Below, in pieces: positions 23,198-39,285 of a DNA stretch of 64,000 bases. Location: contig NC_135263.1 of the NCBI RefSeq assembly GCF_964204865.1, positions 8,725,426-8,789,425 on the forward strand, in the 5' to 3' direction. Under the pieces are notes generated by a model. It was given only the letters and a program-made list of their open reading frames with translations. It was not told where the DNA came from and did not search any database. A program made the translations under genes and the position numbers. The first letter of the stretch is position 1, and every line of letters starts with the position of its first letter. The DNA comes from Styela clava (lineage: Eukaryota; Chordata; Ascidiacea; Stolidobranchia; Styelidae).

Positions 23198-26100
23198 AAA
23201 ACAATTGCAAAAACAGCTATTGATATTAATCAAATCCCCATTTATATTGACTATCCAATGTCCATTTACTGAGAAGGAAATGTTGCTTTTTCTGGCCTGC
23301 ATATTGAAAAGACATTCCATGTGAACCATTTAGCGTAAAAAACAATGAAATTCATAAATGCTTTTTTGCCAGTACATTTTACTTCATTGGCATATGCTTT
23401 TCAAATGTATATTCCTACTGCATGAAATATACTCTTCAAAAGTTTTTCTACAAAGAATTTGTGACACATTTTTGAACTGAACTTAATCCATTTTATGATG
23501 CCAGTAGCGCATTTTCAAGCAGTAACAGCAATTCATCTAATCCTATTTTGGATGGAAAGTTTAGAACTTCATTGTGCTTACTTCACTTCATGAAATGAAA
23601 TATTTTTTAGTTTTTACCACCAACAAACTCTCTTTATATATATAACCTTTCTATCATCGGGATTGTATTTACCTGTAGTCACATTTTGCAAAAACAATCC
23701 TGTATAAGCGATGCTTTGGAACGCAAGTATACTGCTTTATCATCTATTCTAACTGCCACTTTCTACTGTAAATGACAAGGGCTGAAAGTATGGAAAATAT
23801 GGAATTTATTGTGGAATATATTAAGAAATTGGTTTTAATAAAATATGTAATTTTATAACATGACAGTCCTAAATATTTGATTTTCTTATATTTGTTACAG
23901 TGGCACACTACATATATCATAAAACGATTTTGTAATCTAATTGAAAATTATGAAATGTTTTTATAACTGTCCTTTGTATATTTTAATACTTTTACTTACC
24001 TCTCACAAATTTGACTGATTTTTATCTTGTATTTAATTATACTATACTCATTAATTGTACTGCGTAAAGTCAAGTTTGTCAAAGATGAATATCATAATTG
24101 TCATTTCTTTCAACTTTCATTCAATCTTGATGGATTTGGCTTCTGTATTGTGTCATAGAAATAACTCTGCCTTTGTTTATATTATCTTCTGTACAGACTC
24201 GCAATTGTTTCAATGTTGTTTTTTTCTTGCCTGTTTTCTGTAACGTTGCATACTTTCATTGTACGGTCTTCTCTAGTTCTTCTAAAATTGTTTCCTATTT
24301 TTAATTGGGTGGAAGGTTGAATTCAAAATGAGGAAATCAATGATAAACTAATTTTTTTCTGTTACCCAATCTTATGTCCACTCACAATCTTGGAAACTTT
24401 ATATTAATTTTGCTGAGTTAGAAATGAGAATAAGTTGCTGGCGTCTCAGATATTTGTAAAACAAGGCAATAATTTATTCCATAAAGAAATTTGTATATTA
24501 TAATTTTGGTCTTCAAAATATTCTTGCATCAATTTCTATTTCTCCAAATTTGTTTATGAACTACCTTAAGCGTGCATGTAACTCGGCCATTTTATATGGG
24601 AACTATTATATTTTAAGGTAGAAGGCTTACGACTACTAAAGAAAAATTGGAGTTTAAAATAATGACTTCTCAAAAACAGTAATGTTTACCAACAATGAAT
24701 TTATTCTCTTTCATGCAAATGAATTATAAGAAGAACTAAATTTTTATGATTAAAATTCACTGATATTTTCAATACTTGAAATGAAATATTGAATTCCACC
24801 ATTTTATTAGTACATGACCAATTTATTCTTTGAAAACATTACTTACTTGTCATTAATGTCCCTTTCCTGGATTGTAACAATTCAATTTGTCTGGAGTTAG
24901 CCATTAATGGGCACTAATTGAATTTTCAAGTATTAAGACCCGGCATACTACCATGTATATTTAGAAATTAAATTCTTGTATGGCTCATGCTTTTTCATCG
25001 CTAGCCATTTGTAAACTAAAGCCACACAAAAAAGTGTATTTTGCATGTTTTGCTCTCTCGTATAGTATTAATAAGCCAAACTCTTTCAAATAGAAGAATC
25101 CAAATTCATTAACAATACTCACAAAAATGCTCTTTGGTGGTTCACCATGTTGTAGAAGTATGATCATGCGGTAAAGAAAGCAAAGAATCAGTCTGACCAC
25201 TTCCAGATTTTGTTTTCTGTATTTTTTGTTATCTCACACACTTATTGTCGGATGGGCAGTTTGCAATGAACTAAATTGAGAATCATTGTTCGCAGAATAA
25301 ATTTGATTTATGTATAGATTGATGTGCCATCAATAATTGCTTGTATCAATCCCAGATACAAGTGATTTTTTGTAAATTCCCATATTAAGACTGAAATTTT
25401 GGGCGCATGAATGACAGCATAAAATATTGTAAATTTCACCATTAGTTAAGTCAGTTTCGTCCAAAATGCAGTCAGTTTTGTACAATGTTGCCAGAATTTT
25501 TAATGTTTAATATGTATTAAATGTACATCACTTCTAAAATTTTGTCAGTATGTTCGTTGTAGAAGGTTTCGCGCATGGGTGTATTAACTAATATGTGGTG
25601 GAGTAATTTATATTAGAGTTGATACCTTGACCAGTAATTGACGTTGAAACTGGAGAATGGCTCATGCAAGTAGAGGCCAGTTGCGTACAGGTCCATTTAC
25701 ATTCACCGACGATGAACAGTCATGATAATAGCGTTGCTGATTTGGAGGCCCGCGCATGGGATTATTATATAACTCTTTCTCGCCTCATAATTAATGACAA
25801 AATTTTTGTAAAAGAACGGCTAAATATTGCAGATTGATTAGAGAACCTTTACGCCGTATGTTATTTCTATGAATGAATATTTTCGATTTTCGACAAGCAA
25901 GTATATTTTGTAATAACCTGTATTTAAATATAACATTAAGACTGGAATATAATTCCAAAGTGCCAGATAACCTGACGTCATTGTACATGTTTAGTCGTAG
26001 GGTTGGCAAGTCCAATGGCCCCTTGCCCTCGGCCAATGCCCACTGGTACACACCGATCCACATTAGTAAACATGATATTGTGTCATTCACCGAGGTCTGA

Positions 26101-26761
26101 GAAAACTTCTTCTATGCGTCCCTACTAATTTTACGATGTATAATATGTTACAAATACTATATATATGTTTTGTGGTCTTTCTGTTCATTTACTAGAAGTC
26201 CTAGTGTTACATCAATGCCTCTAGAAGGCGATCTCACATGCATTTGAATGCTGTACAGTTCGAATTCAGAACCAAATCAAGACAAGAGAGTTCTCATCAT
26301 TCATCACTGGATAGCTCATTTCATACTTATACATCTGGAGTCAGTGGAATACAACAAAATTACAAAAAAAAACTTTATTATCAAACTACAACACCACAAT
26401 TATTCACACAAGTAATATATACATATGAATGAGTAACAATGCTAAAGTAAAAGAACATTATTACCAATACACAATAGTAAGATGTACTCTCATGATTAAT
26501 AAATATATCCTGACGATTATTGTCATAATTAAGAGCCCAAGTTATAGACAATCACATTGCATAAGTTGATATTAATCCTACGCTAAAACAAATAATACGC
26601 AGACCTAAAAGGGTCAAGTCGATGATAAATTCCTCAAACAGTTATTCAATTGAAGGGGTTAAGCAACTTGTGCATCATAAAAATCAGACTAAAGTTCTAA
26701 ACACTAATTGCCAAGCGCAAAACTGTTCGTTCATAGTAGGCTACACTGATGATTCATGTTA
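23198..26761. other. AIP 3' UTR and long featureless intergenic stretch
   Basis: AIP's 3' UTR probably ends just after AATAAA at 23837-23842. Beyond it I found no exon with conserved content on either strand. Overlapping ORFs of 99 and 75 codons at 25791-26100 sit on opposite strands of the same DNA and match nothing I recognise. Confidence 0.55.
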
Positions 26762-27093
26762 TCGTGTTTCTCCGAAAATAAGACTGAGTCTTATTTCAAT
26801 TTTCCTACGAAAAATAACACTAGGGCTTATTTTCGGGGGATGTCTTATATTTTTATTTATCAAAAACAAAATTACAAAGTGGAGAATTACGAGAGATTTT
26901 CAAATATACGGAATATGAAAACCGATATCCATTCACTTGTAAATAACACGTTTTTATTTAAAATAACTATTAAACATAGATTATTAATCATTCAAAACGT
27001 GTAGAAGAGATTTCTTGCTATCAACTAAGCCAAATTTCGCGTTATTGACTAGGTATTATTTTCAGGGTAGGTCTTATTTTCGGGGAAACACGG
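26762..27093 (+). mobile_element. MITE with CGTGTTTC/GAAACACG termini, 332 bp
   Basis: Inverted ends tcgtgtttctccgaaaataa and (reverse complement of the right end) ccgtgtttccccgaaaataa are flanked by TA on both sides (26760-26761, 27094-27095). The inside carries second-order GCTTATTTTCGGGGGATGTC motifs near both ends. A truncated copy lies at 1490-1733. There is no coding capacity. Confidence 0.8.
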
Positions 27094-27255
27094 TATTCTA
27101 TTTATTAGTAATGTTAAAACCTTCAGATGATGATTGATGAAAACGAATTGCAAGCTTTCGGCACTCTCGGTTTTAACATGTTGTATTTAGCATACATGCG
27201 TGGAATTCAAATGTGCAAATTTTTGACGCTGTGCGGAGTCTTATACAGTACTTTA

Positions 27256-30307
<3,052 letters not shown>

Positions 30308-30315
30308 CTATAGGT

Positions 30316-31639
30316 CATAGGTTCTCAAAGTGCTCCGTACGGAGCCCCGGGGCTCCACGAGAGAAACCCAGGGGCTCCGCGAGCTATTCGATTACTCTTC
30401 AAAATACTGACTAATTTTGTAACTGTTCAAAGAAGCAATAACAGATTTGATAAAATCTGACAACAATATAGCCTCGAAATATGGCAAAGAGGCAGAATAA
30501 AAAATGACATTATTTATAAGCAGTAGCACAGCCAGGATTCTTAAGAGGGAGGTGGTTCAAAATTGGATTCGGAAATTTCTGCGCAACATTCTTCGCGATT
30601 AAAAAAAAGGAATACGAGATTTCTGTTGCTTAAAATATTCAATCCATGACCGATGGAGCATTTAACGTGTCTCGTCGTTATAATGTAATTGTGCTCATCG
30701 TTACTCACGTTTGATTCGAGATTACTATTAGGATTACTAAAATGAAAGAATACTATTCTAAAAAGACATAAAATATGTGATAAAATGCCAACTACAAATA
30801 AATTGGGGTCGTATTTTTGCGATATTGGGATTTGTCAAACTTGATTTGTTCTTTCGCACTTGAGATTATTTTTAAGCAAGATATCGCCGTTTAAAAAATC
30901 ACAATGTCTGGGCAAAATACGAACAATAGAAAATTATTTTATTGCAATCAGCTCCGTCGGTATAGTTTCAGAATGAAAAAAAGGTACATCGCCGATCGCG
31001 CGCACAATTGATTGCGTGCGGCTGCGTCGGTAGTTTCGGAATGAAAAAAAAGGTACATCGCGCTCACAATTGACTGTGTTTAGATTTCGCAGTTACTACG
31101 ACGAAAACCTAACATAACAACAAATTTTGTGATTTACAATGTCTATAAAAGCGTTTTCAATCTGAGGTGAGTCTGCTGAAACCAAACGTGTGATCTTCCA
31201 TTTTAAGTTTCAGTTTTAATATTTTAGAATGCCGCTTTTCAATCAAGAAATTTGGGTTGTGGATTTACCTCTTTATTGATTATTATTTTTAGCATTTCGT
31301 CGCCGATGACTATAATATGGTAACATGTTTTTCACATTGAACTCATAATTCCCCACGAGAACAAAAAAGCAATTAACGTCGTCATTGTGTAACAATACCT
31401 GTATATTCCGAGGGAAATTTTTGATTTAGGGAGAACAGCTTCAGAATAAAATTTAGATTTATTTATAACTTGTGTTAACCCTATTAAAAAAGGTTCAGCA
31501 TTTTGAAATAGGTAAAGTACTTTTAACTTGCTCAGGAATATTAATATGAAAGTAACAATTTTAACATTTATTTTGGGGCTCCGTGAATAATATTCAACCT
31601 TTCAAGGGCTCCGCAACATCAAAAGTTTGAGAAACCCTG
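30316..31639. mobile_element. hAT-type non-autonomous element, 1324 bp
   Basis: The left end is cataggttctcaaagtgctc and the right end is ..tttgagaaaccctg, which are inverted. GGGGCTCC/GGGCTCCG motifs lie just inside both ends. A perfect 8-bp target duplication, ctataggt, flanks it (30308-30315 and 31640-31647). No transposase frame is visible inside. Confidence 0.88.
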
Positions 31640-31649
31640 CTATAGGTTA

Positions 31650-31920
31650 TAGGCATGGGCGGATTATGCCCCTTTGGTGCCCTAAGCACTGAAGACTTTG
31701 GTGCCCCCTTATGTGTAATTTAATTGAAAAAAATACTAAACCACATATAAGTGCATTATCCATTAAAAATAATCACAATCAACAGTAAATAAAACAACTA
31801 TTACGAATATTTTTAGGTTTTTTAACTGGTATATATATATATATATCGGCCGTTTACTGCCGATATCATATATCGGCAAACACGCAATATCGGGTTGATA
31901 TATCGGTTGAGCTCTAATCC
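31650..31920. repeat. Repeat fragment with TATCGGC tracts
   Basis: A GGTGCCCTAAGC-type string is followed by a (TA)n run and then several TATCGGC / GATATATCGG strings ending GAGCTCTAA. These motifs are common near DNA-transposon ends. Boundaries and family are not resolved. Confidence 0.3.
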
Positions 31921-32044
31921 GGAGGAAGTGTGACAATAAAGATTCATGCCTCCAGTCTCAATGCATTCACATGTGAATCGAAATACCAAAGGATACAAGT
32001 CACAACAGTAGTTTGAAATTTTACCGGTACCTAGTAGTCTACCT

Positions 32045-32700
32045 CAGGGTGGTTAAAAAACTTTTGAGGAGGTCTCGCGGGCCGCAAGTTGGAGAAAACC
32101 CAAAAGTGATCGAAATATCGCAAGTTTACTTACTTTACATTTAATAAACAACGAGAGTTTACCGTTCTAATCAGACTATTATTATGTTGCATGGGTGGCG
32201 TTCTTTTAAAGAAGATATATAAAGCCTTCAGTTATTTAAAAAAATTAATTACCGTTGTATTTTCTGCATCTCGCGTTTAATGTCGCTTCAAATTATATTC
32301 TTTCGTGGCAGATATTACTTGAAATCAAACCAGACACTATGTGATGGGCAAGGAAATACGTTTCCGCCGTGTTTTCCTTATGTCACCTTTCTTGTGACTC
32401 ATTTTATTACGAATTGTTATATTTGAGTAATTTAAAAACTTGCAGCGTGAGCAAGCATAGTGCCATCGTCAAATAACAACCACGTCCGTCTAAGTTGGTA
32501 TTTCGGGACCTAGCTAAAAAAAACTGGATTGCGCGGCGTTAAGTCGGCTCTGTGCTTCGTCACTACAGTGACTGTCACATGGCCCACGCTTGAAAACAGA
32601 GGAGTGTTTTTACTAAAATAAAGGCACAAAGCAAAAAGGCACAAAAAAGGGTTTGCATCACGGGATCCCAACCCCAGTTGGAATAGCTAAAAAAACTCAA
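32045..32700 (+). mobile_element. Second copy of the ~750 bp hAT family, right end uncertain
   Basis: It begins cagggtggttaaaaaac with GCGGGCCGCAAG inside, and matches the reverse complement of 9465-10213 through TGGAGAAAACCCAAAAGTGATC, then TGTTTTTACTAAAATAAAGG. The match fades after about 32670. A candidate right end, accaccctg at 32779-32787 with near-duplicate flanks (gtctacct before, gtctaccg after), competes with a tRNA-like sequence that spans the same point. Confidence 0.7.
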
Positions 32701-32719
32701 AAACGTTCTGCTATTAGAT

Positions 32720-32870
32720 ACAAATATACGCTATTGGTCCGTGGTCCACACGGAATGTATCGGCATGACAGGGTTTGAACCACCCTGGTCTACCGTATCA
32801 AAAAACTTCCGACTTCGCTGACCACTAGATCGTTGAAATGCGATCGTGGAACCGCCACATAGTGCTAATA
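32720..32870 (-). repeat. Possible tRNA-derived SINE remnant
   Basis: The minus strand has GATCTAGTGGTCAGCGAAGT, like a tRNA D-arm and A box. About 50 bases on comes GGTGGTTCAAACCC, a B-box-like string. The T-arm does not pair well, so this is not a working tRNA gene. Confidence 0.4.
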
Positions 32871-33225
32871 ATTCATTGGTCCAATTGTTGAAGAGAAGGA
32901 GAATGCTAGGAAGAAAAAACAATAACTATTTGACGTTACCGTAAATTCCTGTCTATTTTTCGAACCGAAACCCATATTTAGACAGACAGCGCATGAACTC
33001 TCGACGACAATATGGTACTGTTTTGTCCCGCATTTTAGATAAATTTTCACGTACATACACCCCCAAGCGTATATTTACCGTTGCTTCCGCTTTCTAGAAC
33101 AATTTCCCCTAAACATACCCCAAAATGAATATTTCCCGTACCTTAAAGCGATTTCCCGTCTTTCCCGCATTTTTGTGTATTTCCCGTAGTTCCCGTTTCC
33201 CGTATTTTTGGGTTGCCCAATACAG

Positions 33226-33640
33226 CCCATATGCACCACTGTGAATTCAGCAGAATTTCAGCAGAAAAATATTCTGCAGTTTTCAACCGGTTCCCATGCG
33301 GAAAATAATCTCTTATCACAATATTTTTAAGAAATAAATGGATCCTATTCGGAATGATATGTTCCGGAGGAAACAACTCGGACCAAAATATAAGTTTAAG
33401 CAGATTCGGCTGGTAGTGGTAATTACAACATGCATAACTGTATATCACATAAAACAGAAACACTGAAACGTATTAGAATATGTTTGCAGAATAAAAAAAA
33501 ATACAAAATAAAAAGGCTACATTAGATGGGAACACAAAAATATCGGAAAAATATTTTTGCAATGTTACATGCAAACTCTAGGGTTCGAGACCAAATTCGA
33601 ATATAATCCGCAAAATTCCAACAACTTTTAACAGTGATTC
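33226..33640 (+). repeat. Left terminal domain of the foldback element
   Basis: About 415 bases, not part of the tandem unit, are repeated inverted at 41690-42110. Shared landmarks in order are CTGCAGTTTTCAACCGG, AATGATATGTTCCG, TGGTAATTACAACATGCATA and AACTCTAGGGTTCGAGACCA. Confidence 0.85.
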
Positions 33641-36600
33641 TGATTAGTATCAATAGTGACAAGTATTATATATAAAAGTTGAAGGGAACAAAGCAAGACC
33701 TTATGAAATATGGGGCTTCAAATACCGGCCAAAAACAAAAATTTCTAAAATATGATGCGAACTCGATACATCGAGGCCAAATTCGAATATGTTGCTTTGA
33801 ATGCCGACAACTTTTGACAACGATTTCGATCACATGTACAAATCAAGTGTCAAACACCAAAGTATAATCATCAGCAGAACAAAACTTACTTAAATATGGA
33901 CCTTCAAAAATTGAAGAAAAATCAGAATTTGCTGAATTTCGTGCAAACTCAATGATTCGATACCGAATTCGAATATGATCCGCAAAGTGCCGACAACTTT
34001 TAACAGTAATTTTGAATAGCAATAATAGTGACAAGTATTATATATAAAAGTTGAAGGGAACAAAGCGGGACTTTATGATTTAAGGGGCTTCAAATACCGA
34101 CCAAAAACAAGATTTTCTGAAATTTATTGCTTACTCGATATATCGAGGCCGAATTCGAATATGTTGCTTTATTTGCCGACAACTTTTGACAATGGTTTCA
34201 ATCACATGTACAAGTCAAGTGTCTAACACCAAAGTATGATCATCAGCAGAACAAAACTTAACTAAATATGGACCTTCAAAATTTGACGAAAAATCAGAAT
34301 TTGCTATATTTCGTGCGAACTCAATGATTTGATGCCGAATTCGGATATGATCCGCAAAGTGCCGACAACTTTTAACAGTAATTTTGAATAGCAATAATAG
34401 TGACAAGTAATATATATAAAAGTTGAAGGGAACAAGGCGGGACTTTATGATTTATGGGGCTTCAAATACCGGCCAAAACAAAAAAATTCAAAATTTGAAT
34501 CGAACTCGATACATCGAGACCGAATTCGGATGTTTTGCCTTGATTACCGACAACTTTTGACAACGATTTCGATCACATGTACAAATCAAGTGTCAAACAC
34601 CAGAGTATGATCATCAGCAGAACAAAACTTAACAAAATATGGACCTTCAAAAATTGACGAAAAATCAGAATTTGCTGTATTTCGTGCGAACTCAATGATT
34701 CGATACCGAATTCGAATATGATCCGCAAAGTCCCGACAACTTTTAACAGTATTTCTGAATGGTATTAATAGTGACAAGTATTATATATAGAAGTTGAAGG
34801 GAACAAAGCGGCACTTTATGATTTATGGGGCTTCAAATACCGGCCAAAAACAAGATTTTCTGAAATTTGATGCGAACTCGATACATCGAGGCCGAATTCG
34901 AATATGTTGCTTCGTTTGCCGACAACTTTTGACAACGATTTAAATCACATGTACAGATCAAGTGTCTAACACCAAAGTATGATCATCGGCAGAACAAAAC
35001 TTAACAAAATATGGACCTTCAAAAATTGACGAGAAATCAGATTTGCTGTATTTCGTGCGAACCCAATGATTCGATACCGAATTCGAATATGATCCGCAAA
35101 GTGCCGACAACTTTTAACAGTAATTCTGAATAGCAATAATAGTGACCATTATTATATATAAAAGTTGAAGCAAACAAAGCGGCCCTTTATGATTTATGGG
35201 GCTTTAAATACCGGCCAAAAAAAGTTTTTATGAAATTTATTGCTTACTCGATATAGCGAGGCCGAATTCGAATATGTTGCATTATTTGCCGACAACTTGT
35301 GACAACGAATTCAATCACATGTACATGTCAAGTGTCTAACACCAAAGTATGATCATCAGCAGAACAAAACTTAACTAAATATAGACCTTCAAAAATTGAC
35401 GAAAAATCAGAATTTGCTATATTTCATGCGAACTCAATGATTTGATGTCGAATTCGAAAATGATCCGCAAAGTGCCGACAACTTTTAAGAGTAATTGTGA
35501 ATAGCAATAATAGTGACAAGTTATATATATAAAAGTTGAAGGGAACAAGGCGGGACTTTATGATCTATGAGGCTTCAAATACCGGCCAAAAACAAAAATT
35601 TCTAAAATTTGATGCGAACTCGATACATCGAGGCCGAATTCGAATATGTTACTTTAATTGCCGACACCGTTTGACAACGATTTCCATCACATGTACAAAT
35701 CAAGTGTCTAAAACCGAAGTATGATCATCAGCAGAACAAAACTTAACAAAATATGGACCTTCAAAACTTGACGAAAAATCAGAATTTGCTGTATTTCGTG
35801 CGAACTCAATGATTCGATACCGAATTCGAATATGATCCGCAAAGTCCCGACAACTTTTAACAGTATTTCTGAATGGTATTAATAGTGACAAGTATTATAT
35901 ATAGAAGTTGAAGGGAACAAAGCGGCACTTTATGATTTATGGGGCTTCAAATACCGGCCAAAAACAAGATTTTCTGAAATTTGATGCGAACTCGATACAT
36001 CGAGGCCGAATTCGAATATGTTGCTTCGTTTGCCGACAACTTTTGACAACGATTTCAATCACATGTACAGATCAAGTGTCTAACACCAAAGTATGATCAT
36101 CAGCAGAACAAAACTTAACAAAATATGGACCTTCAAAAATTGACGAGAAATCAGATTTGCTGTATTTCGTGCGAACCCAATGATTCGATACCGAATTCGA
36201 ATATGATCCGCAAAGTGCCGACAACTTTTAACAGTAATTCTGAATAGCAATAATAGTGACTATTATTATATATAAAAGTTGAAGCGAACAAAGCGGCCCT
36301 TTATGATTTATGGGGCTTTAAATACCGGCCAAAAAAAGTTTTTCTGAAATTTATTGCTTACTCGATATAGCGAGGCCGAATTCGAATATGTTGCATTATT
36401 TGCCGACAACTTGTGACAACGAATTCAATCTAGTACATGTCAAATGTCTAACACCAAAGTATGATCATCAGCAGAACAAAACTTAACTAAATATGGACCT
36501 TCAAAAATTGACGAAAAATCAGAATTTGCTATATTTCATGCGAACTCAATGATTTGATGTCGAATTCGAATATGATCCGCAAAGTGCCGACAACTTTTAA

Positions 36601-37790
36601 GAGTAATTGTGAATAGCAATAATAGTGACAAGTTATATATATAAAAGTTGAAGGGAACAAGACGGGACTTTATGATCTATGAGGCTTCAAATACCGGCCA
36701 AAAACAAAAATTTCTAAAATTTGATGCGAACTCGATACATCGAGGCCGAATTCGAATATGTTACTTTAATTGCCGACACCGTTTGACAACGATTTCCATC
36801 ACATGTACAAATCAAGTGTCTAAAACCGAAGTATGATCATCAGCAGAACAAAACTTAACAAAATATGGACCTTCAAAACTTGACGAAAAATCAGAATTTG
36901 CTGTATTTCGTGCGAACTCAATGATTCGATACCGAATTCGAATATGATCCGCAAAGTGCCGACAACTTTTAACAGCATTTCTGAATGATATTAATAGTGA
37001 CAAGTATTATATATAAAAGTTGAAGGGAACAAAGCGGGACTTTATGATTTATGGGGCTTCAGATACCGACCAAAAACAAGATTTTCTGAAATTTGATGCG
37101 AGCTCGATACATCGAGGCCGAATTAGAATATGTTGCTTCATTTGCCGACAACTTTTGACAACGATTTCAATCACATGTACAAGCCAAGTGTCTAACACCA
37201 AAGTATGATCATCAGCAGAACAAAACTTAACTAAATATGGACCTTCAAAAATTGACAAAAAATTAGAATTTGCTGTATTTCGTTCGAACTCAATGATTCG
37301 ATGCTGAATTCGAATATGATCCGCAAATTGCCGACAACTTTTAACAGTAATTATGAATAGCAATAATAGTGACAAGTATTATATATAAAAGTTGAGGGGA
37401 ACAAAGCGGCACTTTATGATTTATGGGGCTTCAAATACCGGCCAAAAACAACAATTTCTGAAATTTAATGCGAACTCGATATATCGAGGCCGAATTCGAA
37501 TGTGTTTCTTTTTTTGCCGACAACTTTTGACAACGATTTCGATCACATGTACAAGTCAAGTGTTTAACACCAAAGTATGATCATCAGCAGAACAAAACTT
37601 AACAAAATATGGACCTTCAAAATTTGACGTAAAATCAGGTTTCGCTATATTTCGTGCGAACTCAATGATTCGATGCCGAATTCGAATATGATCCGCAAAG
37701 TGCCGACAACTTTTAACAGTAATTATGTATAGTATAGGTTGTGAAAAGTGTTATATAATATAGTGGTGGGGAACAAAGCGGGACTTTATG
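33640..37790 (+). repeat. Tandem array of ~371-bp units, left arm (about 11 units)
   Basis: The landmark GTGACAAGTATTATATATA (with variants) recurs at about 33659, 34030, 34402, 34770, 35144, 35516, 35887, 36258, 36628, 36999, 37372 and 37745, a period of 370-374. Each unit contains two related halves of about 186 bases. Both halves close with CCGAATTCGAATATG followed by GCCGACAACTTTT. Short 62-63 codon ORFs recur on both strands once per unit and are by-products of the repeat. Confidence 0.93.
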
Positions 37791-39285
37791 AAATATGGGA
37801 CTTGAAATATGGGTCATTGGCATACTTGCATTTGCTCCGGAAAAAGTCAAAACGTTATGAGTTGTATCGATCCAACCCTTAGCAGTATTTCTAAAGAAAC
37901 AACCATGTCGAAATTAAAACGTTCATGTTTTTTTGCCCTTTATGTCCAGGACCAGGACCCTGATTATTTTGAAAGCGATGATCACGAGTTGTCGTTTACT
38001 GTTTTTAATTGGTCAAAGAAGGCTGAGCATACAATTTGTGTTCCACCAGTTGTCAAGGTTAAATTTTCAAGGTTTCAAAGTTTAACAAGGATTACAAAAA
38101 TGATACTGATGACTCGCTCCTCATTGGGTAGAACTGTTTTTATCGGCATTATTGCAACATATTACAGATATTACAAAGCTTTCAACAACAATCATCTACA
38201 AAAAATGTTGGAAGACGATATCACCTGTTTTTACAACTGGATCACAGCAAATTGGTAATGATTAATGAAAATTCTAATTGTACTAATATTTTCGGCGAAA
38301 ATTTCCAATTCAACTGGCTTGTGTGTTTCTCTCCATGCTGCTGCAGACAGCAGAAAATTCGCTACTTCCGAAACACCATTTTATCAAAAGGAATACAGCA
38401 AGTGACTTATGATAAAGATATTTTCGTGGAAGACTCCGACATACGAAGATTATTTGACAGGTAAAGAGAAAATGTTCTAAAATATCTTAAAAACGTACTA
38501 TTTTTTGAAGCTTCCACTTATTGCGTCATGCATAAAAATAATCTACGAAAAAGGGACAGATTATTTATGATTCAATCACAATATTGTAGAAATTCGAATT
38601 TTTGGAAATTCCATTACAGTTTTGCGTATTTGCCTAATTTCACGCTGCAAGTGTACAGTCATTTTCTTTTTTTCATTTCGATTTGTTACATTAAAACCTA
38701 ATGCCAGGTGGCATGTTATTAGTTATTTCATGCATGGCCGAACGTAAATTTCACTATCGCAGAATATGCCTGTCCTATATATAGCAATTCACAGTGTCTC
38801 AAAGCTTAAAGGTTGTGAGCCATAGTTTTGTAATGCCTGTCCTGTATAAAGCATTTCACAGTATCTTAAAACTTAAAGGTTGTGAGCCATAGTTCTGAAA
38901 AGCTGATAATCACTTTTAACCAGGATGGCAATGACAGCTGATAACTCCCTTTGACTTCGTATTGACATCGCATGTATTCTTAGTCATCTCTATGCTACAC
39001 CATCCTTGGCCCTGTGATGTTATGAAAAATGTGTCACTCGACCATGCTTGACAGCAGGGTGATAAAATTGTAAACAAGAACATAAAATTAAACGTGAATT
39101 ACAATGTAAGGCCGATAATTGACTTGTTTACGACTTATGAGCTTGTAGAATCTGTAAATGTAATTGTGAATTTCACGGTAAAGATTGTAGATATACTAAT
39201 GGTTGTGGTATTGTTTTGTTGGAAAATAATACAAGAAAACCATAAAAGTAATATTAATGAGTTATAATAAGTTCTTTTTTAATTT
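37790..39285 (+). other. Unique centre of the foldback element, with unrecognised ORFs
   Basis: This is the only part of the element not repeated in inverted form. ORFs of 149 and 70 codons lie at 37809-38258 and 38252-38464. The first ends LQKMLEDDITCFYNWITANW. The second holds a cysteine cluster (CFSPCCC) and QQKIRYFRN..VTYDKDIFVEDSDIRRLFD. A splice-like acceptor (tgctgctgcag) and donor (ACAG|gtaaag) frame the second, so it may be an exon. I recognise no family and could not join the candidate exons in one open frame. A diverged 67-bp tandem duplication lies at 38767-38900. Confidence 0.4.

Noticed and set aside
25791-26100. Overlapping ORFs of 99 (minus) and 75 (plus) codons
   Set aside because: An acceptor-like site precedes the minus frame, but there is no family likeness, no supporting exon nearby, and both strands are open by chance.
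33843-37580. Many 62-63 codon ORFs on both strands, with near-identical translations
   Set aside because: They recur once per ~371-bp unit, on opposite strands of the same repeat, and simply reflect repeat periodicity. No start context, splice sites or independent conservation.
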